From Ahaetulla prasina (taxonomy: Eukaryota > Chordata > Lepidosauria > Squamata > Colubridae), in the NCBI RefSeq assembly GCF_028640845.1, contig NC_080543.1, forward strand, positions 94,973,825-95,037,824: DNA of 64,000 bases, written 5' to 3'. The translations under genes and the position numbers were made by a program. The notes below the pieces were generated by a model. That model was not told where the DNA came from, made no database searches, and worked only from the letters and a program-made list of their open reading frames with translations. This document shows positions 1 to 11,760 of this stretch, piece after piece (position 1 is the stretch's first letter; every line of letters begins with the position of its first letter).

Positions 1-338
1 CCCAGCCCCACAATTTATTTAGAACATTTAGATTCATGATGATTATATTATAGCCTCTTCTCAGTGTTTATTCATGCCTACTTTTTGCTTTCCTCACTGA
101 AATAGACTATTATGGTGATAGGGATCCTTGCGGCATCAAAAATATTCAAAGATTTTTATTTATTTATTTATTTTTGATTTAGTGGTCAATGATGATTCTT
201 AAACAGGTTTCATAGTTAGGAAAAGAATTTTTTTTAAAAAAAAAATTAGATAAATAATATATGTGTGCGTGTTTAACACAGGCTACCCTGTATTTATTGC
301 ATTTACTGTATCATAATTAACCTGAGTTTGGAATACAA

Positions 339-705
339 CATAGTCCTCGATTTACAACCACAATTGACCCCAAAATTTCCATTGCTAAGCAGGACAGTTT
401 TTAAGTGAATTCTGCCGCATTTTATGATTTTTCTTGCCACAGTTTTTAAGTTGACTCATTGCAGTTGTTAAGTTAGTAACACTGTTGTTAAATAAATCTG
501 GCTTCCTCATTGACTTTGCTTGTCAGAAGGTCGCAAAAGTTGATCACATGACTCCAGACACTGCAACCTCATATATACATGCCAGTTGCCAAGCATCTGA
601 ATTTTGATCACGTGACCATGGGGATGCTGCAACGGTGTGAAAAATGGTCCTGAGTCATTTTTTTCCAGCACCATTGCAACTTCAAACGGTCACTAAATTA
701 ATGTA
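339..705 (+). mobile_element. Tigger-like MITE, forward copy
   Basis: Begins tagtcctcgatttacaacc and runs through the modules shared by all copies in the window: GTTAAG-type short repeats, tgactttgcttgtcagaag, gatcacgtgaccatgggga, and a 3' part ending near cggtcactaaat. The terminus CAGGTAGTCCTCGACTTAC and TA target suggest a pogo/Tigger-type non-autonomous element. The end is eroded here. Confidence 0.65.
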
Positions 706-1709
706 GTGGGGTAATTAGGAAAAATTAGGAAAGAAAGGTATACAAAAACATTCAAGTGCTTATTTGACATAAATATAAGCTCCAGCTAGCAGACACATGT
801 CACATGGGGAAAAAATGCTTTTTGTGTTTGTAGGCATACCAGGACACAATAGCTTCCTCAAATTTGAGATGAGCATTATACCCCAGCTCAGAGTTTAATT
901 CAATTTGGAGAAGAATTACCTTTCAATCTGGTTCTCAATGTCCCCCACCTCACCCCCCATCCATCCCATCCCATCCTGTCCCATCCCACCAGTTTGTCTG
1001 CTTCTGGGGCTCTGATAGTGAAGACAAACAGGAAGAAAGAAGAGAAATTAGAGAGATAATTAATGAAATATCATTTTCCTACAGATTACTGATCACAGCT
1101 GATCAGGATTGTTGGATACAAGATAGGCCGCAAATAAATTCAATAATAATTGAATTCAAATTATTTGAATTATTCAAATTCAAATAATTCAGTAATAAAT
1201 ACAAATAAAAACAGAAAATTTCCCAGCCTGAAAATGAAGCAAAAATCACCATTCTTTTGGTTGGCTGTGATTTGTCCTCCTATCTGGAACATCCAAGTTG
1301 ATTCTGGAGCAATGGATGATTGTAAAGAAAAGTGGAAAGCTCATGTTGAATTCAGATTGCCCTGGAAATTATTCCAGCTATTTCCTGATTTCAGAATGAT
1401 AATAACTTGGCTTATTTGGAGGCCTGTCTGAATCAATCCAGGCAAATTCACTCATCCCCTGCAGCTTTTGGGAATAAATAAAGAGATTATTAAGAGGAAG
1501 GCTGTGACAGCTGCCAGAAATGTATATTTAGTAAATAAGGTGGGGGGGGTTTCTTTCCTCTCTCTCTTTTATCAGAATCTATCCAGTTCATTGATTTCTA
1601 ACTCTCACTTATAAACAGGAATTGTTTTACAAGAAAGTGTCTCAGATACAAAGTGAGCATTTAATTGTGCAATTATAATGTATATATGACAATTCATCAT
1701 GTCAATTAA

Positions 1710-2070
1710 AGGTAGTCCTCAATTTCCAACAGTTCATTTAGTGACCTTTTGAAGTTACAACTAAAAAAAAGTGAGTGATGACCATTTTTCACATCAATGG
1801 TCACATGATCAAAGTTCAAATGCTTGACAACTGGCTCAAATATATGATGGTTGCAATATCCTAAGGTCATGTGATCACCTTTTATGACCTTCTAACAAGC
1901 AAAGACAATGGGGAAGCCAGATTGATTTAATAACCATGCCACTAATTTAACAGTTGCAGTGATTCACTTAACAGATGAATCAAGAAAGGTTGCAAATTCA
2001 CTTGACAAATGTCTCACTTGGCAACAGAAATTTTGGGGTCAATTGTGGTCGTAAGTCGAGGACTACTGTG
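1710..2070 (-). mobile_element. Tigger-like MITE, inverse copy
   Basis: Starts ggtagtcctcaatttccaac and ends gtaagtcgaggactactg, so both inverted termini are visible. The internal order is reversed relative to the copy at 339. Confidence 0.7.
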
Positions 2071-2828
2071 TAGAACTGACTGAATGTATACATTCTAAAA
2101 CCTATCTTCAATTTTCTAAAAAATGAATAAACTTGAATGTTATGATTTGAATAAAGCTAACTAATAGGGACTGAGCTTTATGTGAGCTACCCTAGTACAA
2201 ACTAGGATTTTTCACGGTTTGATTAGTAATTATTTTTTATGTACCTTCAAATTAATTTCTAATAATTTTGAGTTAATTTCCCTGAGTTAATACTTACATT
2301 CTAATGACCTTTTCTTGAAAGAAAGTCCCATTTATTACAGGAAACAGACTTTCAATTAAGTGTGCTTTGGATTGTACACTTGATGGTATCCTTGTTTCTG
2401 ACTCTTTCCTATATTATTTAAAGGGATCTGATTTAAATCCAAGATTTAAAATCTTTCAAGTAATGCCCTTATTGTTTTTCACAATTATACCCCTCCCCAT
2501 TGTCTTTCTTGGAACTTGATTATTGGGCTACTGTTCTTATTTTGAAGGCCATTATCACTATTTACTTCCTTTAGGAAGAAGAACAAAGCATTTGGCCTCT
2601 TTTGAAATAAAAGCTATTTTGTTTCAAAACCTCTCATACAGGCAATGCATGGGTGGGTTAAGCAGCTCATTTCCCTTTTTATTTTGAATAGTGCCAAACA
2701 TTTTTTAATGTCATTTAAGGGGAATATCAACCAGTAATATAAAATGTATAGGATGTACTGCCTTATTGTGGTAGTGGTGGTTTTCCTGGCAGGGAGAAAT
2801 GAAGACCAATGTTGGGGTATGTCTAAGG

Positions 2829-2963
2829 CAGGGGTCTCCAACCTTGGCATCTTTAAGCCTGGTGGACTTCAACTCCCAGAATTCACCAGCCAGCAAAGTT
2901 GGCTGGTGAATTCTGGGAGTTGAAGTCCACCAGGCTGAAAGTTGCCAAGGTTGGAGACCCCTG
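2829..2963. mobile_element. 135-bp fold-back hAT MITE, 8-bp TSD gtctaagg
   Basis: Almost the whole element is an inverted repeat (caggggtctccaacc ... ggttggagacccctg) meeting near 2897. The flanks 2821-2828 and 2964-2971 are both gtctaagg, an exact 8-bp target duplication typical of hAT transposons. Either strand could fold into a long hairpin. Confidence 0.8.
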
Positions 2964-2971
2964 GTCTAAGG

Positions 2972-3081
2972 CACGTTGCCATCATGTGACATATCATGAT
3001 ATTTTTCCCCTTCATGGAGCTGAGTGGGTGTGGCCTACATATGATGCAACCAGCCCGCGGGCCACCAGTTTGACACTGCTG
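2972..3081. mobile_element. Short hAT-ended remnant sharing the same TSD
   Basis: Ends gtttgacactgctg, the usual 3' terminus of the GTGTCAAAC class of hAT elements, and is followed by gtctaagg at 3082-3089. The same 8 bp precedes it. Its 5' terminus (cacgttgcc) is eroded or deleted. Confidence 0.55.
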
Positions 3082-3102
3082 GTCTAAGGTATGTATTCCC
3101 AG

Positions 3103-3418
3103 CAGATCTAGGACAATTTGATGTGGCCAACTTGCCACAGTCAATTTGCCACAGTCAGCTCACAGTGGCCAACCTGTTGTGCCAACTCACCGCGAGACAT
3201 CTCACGGTAGCCAACTTGCCGCAGGACAACTTGACACATAACAAGAGTTACATTAATATGGAAAAAGTTGTGGGATAGAATCATTCAAGAAAGGATGCCA
3301 AAGGAGGGGCAAAATGAAATGTGAACGACAAAAATTTAAATCATTAAATTGCATTATTGAATTGTCCTGTGGCGAGTTATCCCGTGGCAAGTTGACTGTG
3401 GCAAGTTGTCCCATTCTG
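3103..3418. mobile_element. DNA transposon MITE made of short repeated modules
   Basis: The termini are inverted (cagatctaggacaattt and aagttgtcccattctg). Inside, a 16-17 bp module of the type gccaacttgccacagt recurs near both ends, with a unique AT-rich centre. The flank ttcccagcag occurs at 3096-3105 and 3419-3428, so the target duplication is 7-10 bp depending on where the terminus is placed. Confidence 0.55.
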
Positions 3419-4100
3419 TTCCCAGCAGGGTCACCCAAAGTGTGAAGGTCATTCCAGCTGCTCAACTAATCAATCAGGCTTGTATATTCAGCTGCAGCAA
3501 TATAAGAAGATGCTGGAAGCAGATAATCATTTTAACAATAATTGCAAAGGGTTAACTTCGTATAGTAGGGGAGAAGATAATATAAACCAATGGTGCACTT
3601 TACAAGACAATCACATGGATAAGAAATACAGTATAGTGCCAGATGACAGCCCTTAAGGTTGGTTAGTGCTCATGCTACTAAGGAAGAAGATCTTTCTGAA
3701 TACTAATAGTGTTTATGACACAGCTGATTAAAACTTTCAAGACATCTAGTTGGTGATGTTGCCATGTAGGAGAAGAAAACCTGAAGCTATAGAGACAGCA
3801 TTAGAAAAGGAACATGGAATGTGAAAAGCATTAATATAAAGAAGTTACAAACAGTGAAAGATGATATAAATTAACTATACATTGACTTCTTGGGCATCAG
3901 CAAATTGTAGTGGGTTGAAATTGGTCACTTTCAGTCAAAATATCATACTATTTAGGACATGAAAACAAAGAAGGGACAGTGTCACTTTTATAGTTAGGAA
4001 GAGCATTATAAGAACAGTAGTTGGTAAAATGCAGTCAATGACTGAATAATATCAAGTGGATCTCTCTGATATTCTTTTAATATGGTAGTTATTCACATTT

Positions 4101-4320
4101 AGAATAGAATAGAATAGAATAGAATAGAATAGAATAGAATAGAATAGAATAGAATAGAATAGAATAGAATAGAATAGAATTTATTGGCCAAGTGTGATTG
4201 GACACACAAGGAATTTGTTTTGGTGCATATGCTCTCAGTGTACATAAAAGAAAAGAAAAAGAAAGTAAAAAAATACCTTCATCAAAGGTACAACATTTAC
4301 AACACAAATGATGGTCATAG
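4101..4320 (-). mobile_element. L3-like (Snake1-type) CR1 tail with (AGAAT)16 array
   Basis: An 80-bp perfect AGAAT array at 4101-4180 is followed by ttattggccaagtgtgattg and further LINE 3' sequence. The same arrangement recurs at 11430 and 45504. Confidence 0.75.
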
Positions 4321-4426
4321 GTTTTATTCTTTAATTTAATTTAATTCTTTTATTTATTCTTCAACCACTGATTCAGATGAAGAGAAAATTGACATATTTT
4401 ATCAACAAGCTCAATATGACATAGAT

Positions 4427-4512
4427 CAGGGGTCTCCAACCTCTTTGCTGGCTGAGGGACTCTGGGAGTTGAAGTCCACAAGTCTTAAAGGGACCAAGGT
4501 TGGAGACCCCTG
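4427..4512. mobile_element. 86-bp deleted fold-back hAT, TSD acatagat/acatagac
   Basis: Same family as 2829-2963 but with most of the left arm deleted. The flanks 4419-4426 and 4513-4520 match at 7 of 8 bases. Confidence 0.75.
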
Positions 4513-4765
4513 ACATAGACAGTTGTGCTGCTTATAGTTGAGGACTGGAATGCCAAAGTAGGTAGCAGAAAGCAGGAACATTGTTGGATTACATAGCCAG
4601 GCCAACAAAAATTAAGCAAGAAAACAACATATCAATTTCCGCCAATCCATTCTAAGATCCTAGAACAAATCAATCCAGAATTCTTACTTGAGGCACAAAT
4701 GACCAAACTGACATTTTCATATTTTGGACATATGATGCTACGACACAGAACCCTAAGGATGATAT

Positions 4766-5745
4766 AACAGAATGACAGAGTTGGAAGGGACCTTGGAGGT
4801 CTTCTAGTCCAGCCCCCTGCTCAGGCAGGAAACCATATACCATTTCAGACAAATGGTTGTCTAATCTCTTCTTAAAAACCTCCAGTGTTTGGAGACCTAC
4901 AACTTCTGGAGGCAAGTCGTTCCACTGAATAATTGTTCTAAATGTCAGGAAATTTCTCCTTAGTTCTAGTTTGCTTCTCTCCTTAATTAATTTCCTTCCA
5001 TTGCTTCTTGCCGTGCCTTCACGTGGTTTGGAGAATAGGTGGACTCCCTCATCTTTGTGGGTATTGAAACACTGCTTTCATGCTAGTCCTTCTTTTCATT
5101 AAACTAAAGGTAAAGGTTCCCCTCGCACATACGTGCTAGTCGTTGCTGACTCTAGGGGGCGGTGCTCATCTCCGTTTCAAAGCCAAAGAGTCAGCGCTAT
5201 ACGAAGACGTCTCCGTGGTCATGTGGCTGGCATGACTCAACACCAAAGGCACACGGAACGCTGTTACCTTCCCACCAAAGTTGGTCCCTATTTTTTCTAC
5301 TTGCATTTTTACATGCTTTCGAAACTGCTAGGTTGGCAGAAGCTGGGACAAGTAACAGGAGCTCACCCCGTTACACAGCAGCACTAGGGATTCGAACCGC
5401 TGAGCTGCTGACCTTTCGATCTACAAGCTCAACGCCCTAGCCCCTGAGCCACCATGTCTCCGTTTTCATTAAACTAGACATACCCAATTCTTGCAACTTC
5501 CTGTTTTAGCCTCCAGTCACCTAATCATATTTGTTGCTCTTCTCTGTATTCTTTCAGCATCTTATTTATATCATGGTGAGCAAAATTAGATGCAATATTC
5601 CAATTGTGGTCTTACTAAGGCATTATAAAGCAATACTAGAATTTCACATGATCCCTCTGTTAATGCAACCTAAGACTCCATTGGCTTTTTTTTTTTTTTT
5701 TGCAGCTGCAGTACACTGCTGGCTCATATTTAAGTGATTGTCCAC
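4766..5745 (-). mobile_element. CR1 LINE 3' part, split by a SINE
   Basis: The plus strand reads agagttggaagggacctt, the reverse of the well-known CR1 3' end, then continues as CR1 3' sequence (ctcaggcaggaaacc, ttctccttagttctag) to about 5745. A SINE with a 14-bp target duplication interrupts it at 5107-5462. Confidence 0.8.
5107..5462 (-). mobile_element. tRNA-derived SINE inserted in CR1
   Basis: On the minus strand the head has a polymerase III A box (GTGGCTCAGGGGC) and B box (GGTTCGAATCC), and the tail ends cctttacctttag. The host sequence ttttcattaaacta is repeated at 5093-5106 and 5463-5476, a 14-bp target duplication. A short tRNA-like head with a long tail means this is not a tRNA gene. 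Confidence 0.85.
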
Positions 5746-8049
5746 TAGGATAATGTTGAAGAAAGACAGTAGGGAAAAAAGATGACAACCAGGAGTGAAG
5801 TGGATAGACTTATTTACAATAGTAATTTGTGCACTGTTGGGAGAGATCATCCTGGAAAAGTTCTCTCTGTATAATGGCTAAGAATCAATACTAACCTAAC
5901 GGCACATAATCATAATCATATAAACATTTGCAAACACATTTAATTGGAATGTAAAGACCTTTCTTTGTCAACAGAAAATTGCATATAGCAACCATGAATT
6001 AGTCGTTCTTCAATTGTAGCAGTAATAAGTAATATCAGGGGCACTAATAAATAATTCAGTGTTAGAATGGTTTCCTGAAAAGAAGCAAAGATTTAATTGC
6101 CAGGAAAGCTTTCAGACAAAGCACTTGTTTTTAATTATGAAGAATGTTGCACTCCGTTGTAGAATGTACAATTGCTCTGTACGTGTATATGTGCTGAATT
6201 GGTACTATGTCTATACATGGACTGGTTCTAACCAATTAAACAGTAGTTAATTATTTTGTTGTTACTTTTTCTCTAATGAATTGTGGGAACATTTCCTTCC
6301 ACACTAGATTCTCTGCAATTTAGCTTTACATCCCAAAAAATGGATAAATCTGGACCAGACCAATATTCCTTTGTTGTTTATGAGGGAGAAACTCTGTAAT
6401 GTGTATGTCTGGTTGCATCTCCGCACTTCTGGTATAACCTTACGTTTATCACCACAAGAATATGAATAGGAAGCAATAAATTTGTTTTTTTTTAATTTGC
6501 TTTTGAAATGCAGTGCTTTGACATCTTGCCATTTAAAATCTGTACCATTTTCATTTTGTGTAAACACCTTCCTGTTGTAAAAGCTGACTTTTGATTAGCA
6601 CAGCTATTGAGCATAGGAATATAGAAAGTTAACATAGAGTAGATATGTAGGCATCTGTAGCTAACCATGGCAAAAGGACAGGTGAAAGGTGTGTAGAAAT
6701 GTCACCATGCAACCCTGCCCTTTTAGACTTTCTTCCCAAAATTGGGTGCAAAAAAAAATATGACTGAATGTGCTTTCAGATTGCTCATTTAGCTCACCCC
6801 TCCAACATGGGTCATGTTGTATAGAACGTCCCCAATGTTTGCATTATTGAAAACAACTAAACATTCAAGGCAGGTCTTGATGTAGCTGCTGAAAGCATAT
6901 TATATATACATATATATTTATCCGCATTGCAAAATAATGTGTGTGACAGAATGTTTTAAGAGTTTCCTGTGGAAATTGTTTTTAATTAACTTTTTCTCTT
7001 GCTAAAATACGTTTGCATTTTCTTATTTTTCTTAATCATAATTTTATTCCATCTCATTTCCATTTTTAAGTTCATTTGTATGCATGAACTTAAGGTACCT
7101 TATTTAGGTACTTCCATGTGTGGGTCTTTTAAAATACATCTTTTGTACTATTTTTTTCTGGTATTTTTATTGCTAAATAAAAGCAATAAAATTTTTACAT
7201 TATTATTTCCTTTTGGTACAATTTTCTAAACATGTTTTGAGTTATGGACTGGATTTTAAAATTCAGGAAAGTGGAAATTAGTATATAAAACATTTTATAG
7301 TTTTATTAGTTAGCATTAGGGTAAATTCCCATTATGTAAAAAGTTCTTGCCTGGTTAAGGAGGATAAGAACATATTCATAACTTTTATTTATTCTGCCAA
7401 GTCCTAAATTCTGGGGGGGAAATGTGATCTTCGCCAGTAACAAAAACTAGAGCAAACATATTTTTGCAATTTTAAGACTAAAAGGTATTTCCTATTTCAA
7501 CCAAGAGAAAAATATGTCCTAGGCATCCAAGGCTCTGTAAACTAAATGATATTTGATAGTGCATTAACACTCTTAAAGTACAAAATGTGCAAAGGCTCTA
7601 TAGAAGAAACAGATTACTTAGCAAATTTGAAGGGAACATAAAAGTCCTAAGAATATCATTTTTCTATAAGAGAACTTTGTCTGCATTTTTAGCAGAATGC
7701 CCATGGTGACTCTAGCTTTGTGATTTATGCCCAAGGGCATTTTTGACCATATATTTTTAGCTCAATCATCTCTATTTCATATTCAGAACTATTTCCACAT
7801 TGCCCTTACAAGGAATGTTATTAATTCAAGTTGTTGAAGAAAGAGTAGGAATGCAACTATTTTATGCTAGGACTCTCAGGAAAATTCTGTTCTCCTGAGT
7901 CTGTTCCTTTCATAAGAAAGCTGACCACGGATCCTAGCTTCTCTTTTTTTAAAAAAAAGTATGGCACAAGCTTTGGTCTAAATTTCTCTGATCCTATCTA
8001 TGTTGGATCAGCCTAAAGGTCAAACTATTGCCAGTAATTGTATTTATCA

Positions 8050-8850
8050 TAATTTACATATGATACCACTCTAATGGCAGAAAGCGAAGAGGAACTAAAG
8101 AGCCTCTTGATGCAGGTGAAGGACGAGAGTGCAAAAGTTGGCTTGAAACTCAACATTAAGAAAACTAAAATCATGGCATCCGTCCCTTTCAATTCCTGGC
8201 AGATAGATGGTGAAAAAATGGAGGTAGTGACAGATTTTATTTTCCTGGGCTCCAAGATTACCGCAAATGGGGACTGCAGCCAAGAAATTAAAAGACACTT
8301 GCTCCTGGGGAGGAAAGCTATGGCAAATCTAGACAGCGTACTAAAAAGCAGAGACATCACCCTGCCAACCAAAGTGCGTATAGTCAAAGCTATGGTTTTC
8401 CCAGTTGCAATGTATGGCTGTGAAGGTTGGACCATAAAAAAGGCTGAGCGCCAAAGAATTGAGGCCTTTGAACTCTGGTGCTGGAGAAGACTCCTGCGAG
8501 TCCCTTGGACTGCAAGGCAAACAAACAAGTCAGTTCTAGAGGAGATCAACCCTGACTGCTCTTTAGAAGGCCAGATCCTGAAGATGAAACTGAAATACTT
8601 TGGCCACCTAATGAGAAAGAAGGACTCACTGGAGAAGAGCCTAATGCTGGGAAAGATTGAGGGCAAAAGAAGAACGGGACAACAGAGAACGAGGTGGCTG
8701 GATGGAGTCACTGAAGCAGTAGGCATGAGTTTAAATGGACTCCAGAGGATGGTAGAGGACAGGAAGACCTGGAGGAATGTTGTCCATGGGGTCGCGATGG
8801 GTCGGACACGACTTCGCAACTAACAACAACAACACAGTGATAATAATCTG
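8050..8850 (+). mobile_element. BovB (RTE) LINE, 5'-truncated, open reverse-transcriptase C-terminus
   Basis: An uninterrupted 249-codon reading runs from 8074 to the stop at 8821-8823. It contains GLKLNIKKTKIMAS, FIFLGSKIT, MYGCEGWTIKKAE, ELWCWRRLLRVPWTARQTNK, FGHLMRKKDSLEKSLMLGKI and DRKTWRNVVHGVAMGRTRL, all hallmarks of the BovB RT C-terminal half. In frame just before 8074 is YDTTL, so the copy is truncated at, or damaged in, the YADD catalytic motif. The 3' end is (aac)n, as usual for BovB. Without the catalytic motif and the endonuclease it cannot be autonomous. The ORF is a fragment, not a host gene. Confidence 0.92.
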
Positions 8851-9211
8851 ATACTGACAATCTTGCTGATGTGTGGTGGTTGTTCTGAAACACTTCAGAT
8901 GAGAAAAGTCTGGGAGATTGTTGTGATAACAATTAACAGCCATATTCAAATACTGAAGCAGAAACAACAGGAAATGTTCTAGTACAAGAAAATTTGTACC
9001 TTTGTTATAAGGTTCTATTTATTCATAGAGAGAGAGATTCAAATTATAAGCAGTAAAACAGCAAAATATTATATGCAAAATATATAGACAGTAAGTTAAA
9101 GCTGAGTGATATGAGTTATTCTTCAAATATTATAAATACGTTATTGAATTTTTAAACTAATTCAGGTTTTCTCCCTACATGAATCCGTTCTGCATAAGAT
9201 AATCATGTATA

Positions 9212-10159
9212 TCTATATATATAAAAGCAAAAACCACTCACGCTGTAATCACGAAATCTCCAGAACCGTAAAGTCTACAAACTTGAAATTTGCTACATAT
9301 GTTCCTCTTGGCTTCTAGGTCTCACTAAGAAAGGATTTTTCAAAATGGTCATCAGAGCATTAGCATTTCATATATTATGATTAACACACTCTGATACTAA
9401 GGAATTCTACTCTCCCTCCCCACCTGAAAGGAAATCTGTTCCAAATGCAAAACACAAGCAGAGAAGAGGAGTTTCACTTTCAGTTTTACTTTCACAGCAG
9501 GAAGCAGCTTTAATACAGAACACTTGAGCTAAGCCAAGGCCAAGCTCCTTCCTGTCTCCTTCTTGCTCACCCAGAAAATACTGTTTCACTTTCCAAACAG
9601 CCCTCTGATGCTAAGGAGTTCTACTCCCCCTCCCCACCTGAAAAGAAATCTGTTCCAAATGCAAAACAAAAGCAGAGGAAAGGAGTTTCACTTTCAGTTT
9701 TACTTTCACAACAGTAACCAGGGGATAGGATATGGGAGGCTTCTATGGGGAAAACCTGAGACAGAGAAGGGGTAAGATAGGGGACACTTCTGTGGGGCAA
9801 GCCTGAGGCAGAGAAGAGGATAGGATAGGAGGTGTCTATGGGGCAAGGCTGAGTGAGAGTGGGGGATAGAATGTGGAGCCTCTCTGGGGCAAGGCTAAGG
9901 CAGAGAAAAGGATAGGAGAGGACAGGCTTCTATGGGGCAAAGCTGAGGCAGAGAAGGGGATAGAATAGGGGAGGCTTCTGTGGGGCAAGGCTAAGGGAGA
10001 GAAGGGGTTAGGATAGGGGAGGCTTCTGTGGAGCAAGCCTGAGGGAGAGTAGGGGAGAGGAGAGGCCGATCATAACTACTCATTAATTTTCAAGCTGTAA
10101 GTGTTGATTTATGAAGCCCAGTCACATAGTTTCATAACGAAGCACAGGTATCCAGCTAG
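9212..10159 (+). mobile_element. Non-autonomous Helitron-like element
   Basis: Starts TCTATATATATAAAAGC after an A and ends CCAGCTAG before a T, fitting Helitron rules (5' TC, 3' CTRR, insertion between A and T). The next bases, accgtaaagtctacaaactt and gaaatttgctacatatgttc, resemble widespread Helitron 5' ends. Inside are a ~115-bp direct repeat (9388-9506 and 9602-9715) and a G-rich minisatellite with a ~55-bp unit (9717-10060). A clear 3' hairpin is not obvious. Confidence 0.6.
9717..10062 (+). repeat. G-rich minisatellite, ~55-bp unit
   Basis: Roughly six variant units of the form ggataggggaggcttctgtg, ggcaagcctgaggcagagaa. It lies inside the Helitron-like element. Confidence 0.8.
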
Positions 10160-10419
10160 TATCTCTTAATAACATTACAATTTTTCCCTGTTTTTGCACA
10201 ATTCTGCTATCGCACAGCATTTGTAAATCTTATTTATAGAAATCTTATCTAGCTACTTTTCCTGTTTTTGAGATTCAGCTACAGTGTCTTAAATATAGCA
10301 AATCTATTTCACAATTGTAAGGACTAAAATCATCATCATCAGATGATGATGATAATGATAGATTGAAAGCGGCAATTCCAAACATATTGAATCATATTCT
10401 CAATGTCATATACCATCCC

Positions 10420-10505
10420 CTTCCTTTCTTTCTTCCTTCCTTCCTTCCTTCCTTCCTTCCTTCCTTCCTTCCTTCCTTTCTCCCCTTCTCTTCCCCTTTC
10501 TCTTT
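10420..10505 (+). repeat. (TTCC)n microsatellite with C/T-rich flank
   Basis: A pure ttcc array at about 10434-10477 followed by a pyrimidine tract. The open frames across it are artefacts of the repeat. Confidence 0.95.
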
Positions 10506-11114
10506 TCTGTTCTGTTCTTTTCATTGAGAACAGCAGAATATACCTAAGTCTGAAATGCATGACTTCTATTTGTTATTGGGAAAAAGACTCGAAGCAATTG
10601 CTGGAACTCATTTTGTCATGCTTCATAACTGATTCATAAATAAACTATCTTCTTCCACAGAAATATGAAAAGTTAAATATATCCTGGGATTTTGCTACCT
10701 CCTCTTACTTTCCAAAAACTACTACTAACATTAGAAATTTCTTTTCTGAGACAGAAGTGACTTCTTGAATATTAGCTGTATTTTAATAAAATATGATGGT
10801 TGAGGTTAAAATGAAATTGCACAACCTAACTTCAGTGAAATTTTCCCACGGAGATTAATATTCATCCTGGCTTATAATCTATAGTATTTCAGTCACTGCA
10901 ACACTTCACTTTATGTCCACGTGTTTTTCATCATGTATTTCATAGTTCAGATATGATTTAATTTATTTAATAAAGGAATGTTTAAATATATAAGAAATAC
11001 AGAGCTTTTCCAAACCAAATAATATATCAGCAATGCTTCTTTATTTATTTTTTCAACCCAGTGGCTATTTGAATGCAAAAGGAATCAAAAAAGACTTTGG
11101 AATCTTTTAGAGTG

Positions 11115-11275
11115 GGATTGTCTGTCTGTCTATCATCCATCTATCTATCCATCCATCCATCCATCCATCTATCTATCTATCTATCTTTCTATATATATTG
11201 TTATTGTTTTGATTTGTATACCGCCCTTCTCCCGAAGGACTAGCTATCTATCTATCTATCTAATCTATCTATCAG
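11115..11275 (+). repeat. (TCTG)/(ATCC)/(ATCT)n arrays with a repeat insertion
   Basis: Compound tetranucleotide array. A short gccctt-ctcccgaagga piece of the SINE/LINE tail (about 11200-11241) splits it. Confidence 0.85.
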
Positions 11276-11429
11276 ATTTATTTGCCACCCATCTCACTGT
11301 TTAAGGTAGCTCAGAGCAGCCTTGAACCACTCAGCAAAAAAGTGAGGGAAACATTAGTTGCTTAAATGGGTGGCCTTGGATAACAGATTAAATTATGATT
11401 TGATTGCTTATTTGTACCCTATGACTATC

Positions 11430-11760
11430 ATTTAGTGTTGTACCTTATGATTCTTGACGAACGTATCTTTTCATTTATGTACACTGAGAGCATATGCATC
11501 AAGACAAATTCCTTGTGTGTCCAATCACACTTGGCCAATAAAATTCTATTCTATTCTATTCTAAATGATTGGGGCGTGCACAAGAGCACAAGAGTGCCTA
11601 CCATTCGTGTCCTATTGTTTCCTTTCATTATATCCAATTAATATAGTTAAGTCATACTCATGCTTATATATATACTTATATATTGTATAGTTATTTCATG
11701 CTTATGGTTATATATACTGTGTGACAAAATAAATAAATAAATAAATAAATAAATTGACCT
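11430..11760 (+). mobile_element. L3-like LINE tails with ATTCT array and (AAAT)n
   Basis: 11440-11545 is the reverse of the 4181-4300 element (cacttggccaataaaattct) and runs into a short ATTCT array. 11566-11760 is a second tail (gcctaccattcgtgtcc ... gtgacaaaataaataaat). Confidence 0.75.

Larger units (their letters stand above)
3440..4745 (+). mobile_element. Old RTE/BovB-related LINE relic, interrupted twice
   Basis: Near 3808 the reading GTWNVKSIN, followed by a GI/WA-type endonuclease block, resembles the start of the RTE endonuclease. Around 4533 VEDWNAKVGS is another endonuclease motif. Near 4670-4745 FLLEAQMTKLTFSYFGHMM resembles the RTE C-terminus. Reading frames are broken. An L3-like tail (4101-4320) and a hAT (4427-4512) interrupt it. 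The region between the endonuclease and the C-terminus is missing. Confidence 0.6.

Noticed and set aside
5107..5462. A tRNA gene suggested by good A and B boxes
   Set aside because: The head lacks a full cloverleaf, has a long SINE tail and a target duplication.
8025..8819. 264-codon open frame on the minus strand across the BovB copy
   Set aside because: It is the antisense shadow of the BovB reverse-transcriptase frame; the plus-strand protein has clear RTE motifs and the antisense one none.
10403..10639. Phe/Leu/Pro-rich frame
   Set aside because: Translation of the (TTCC)n microsatellite.
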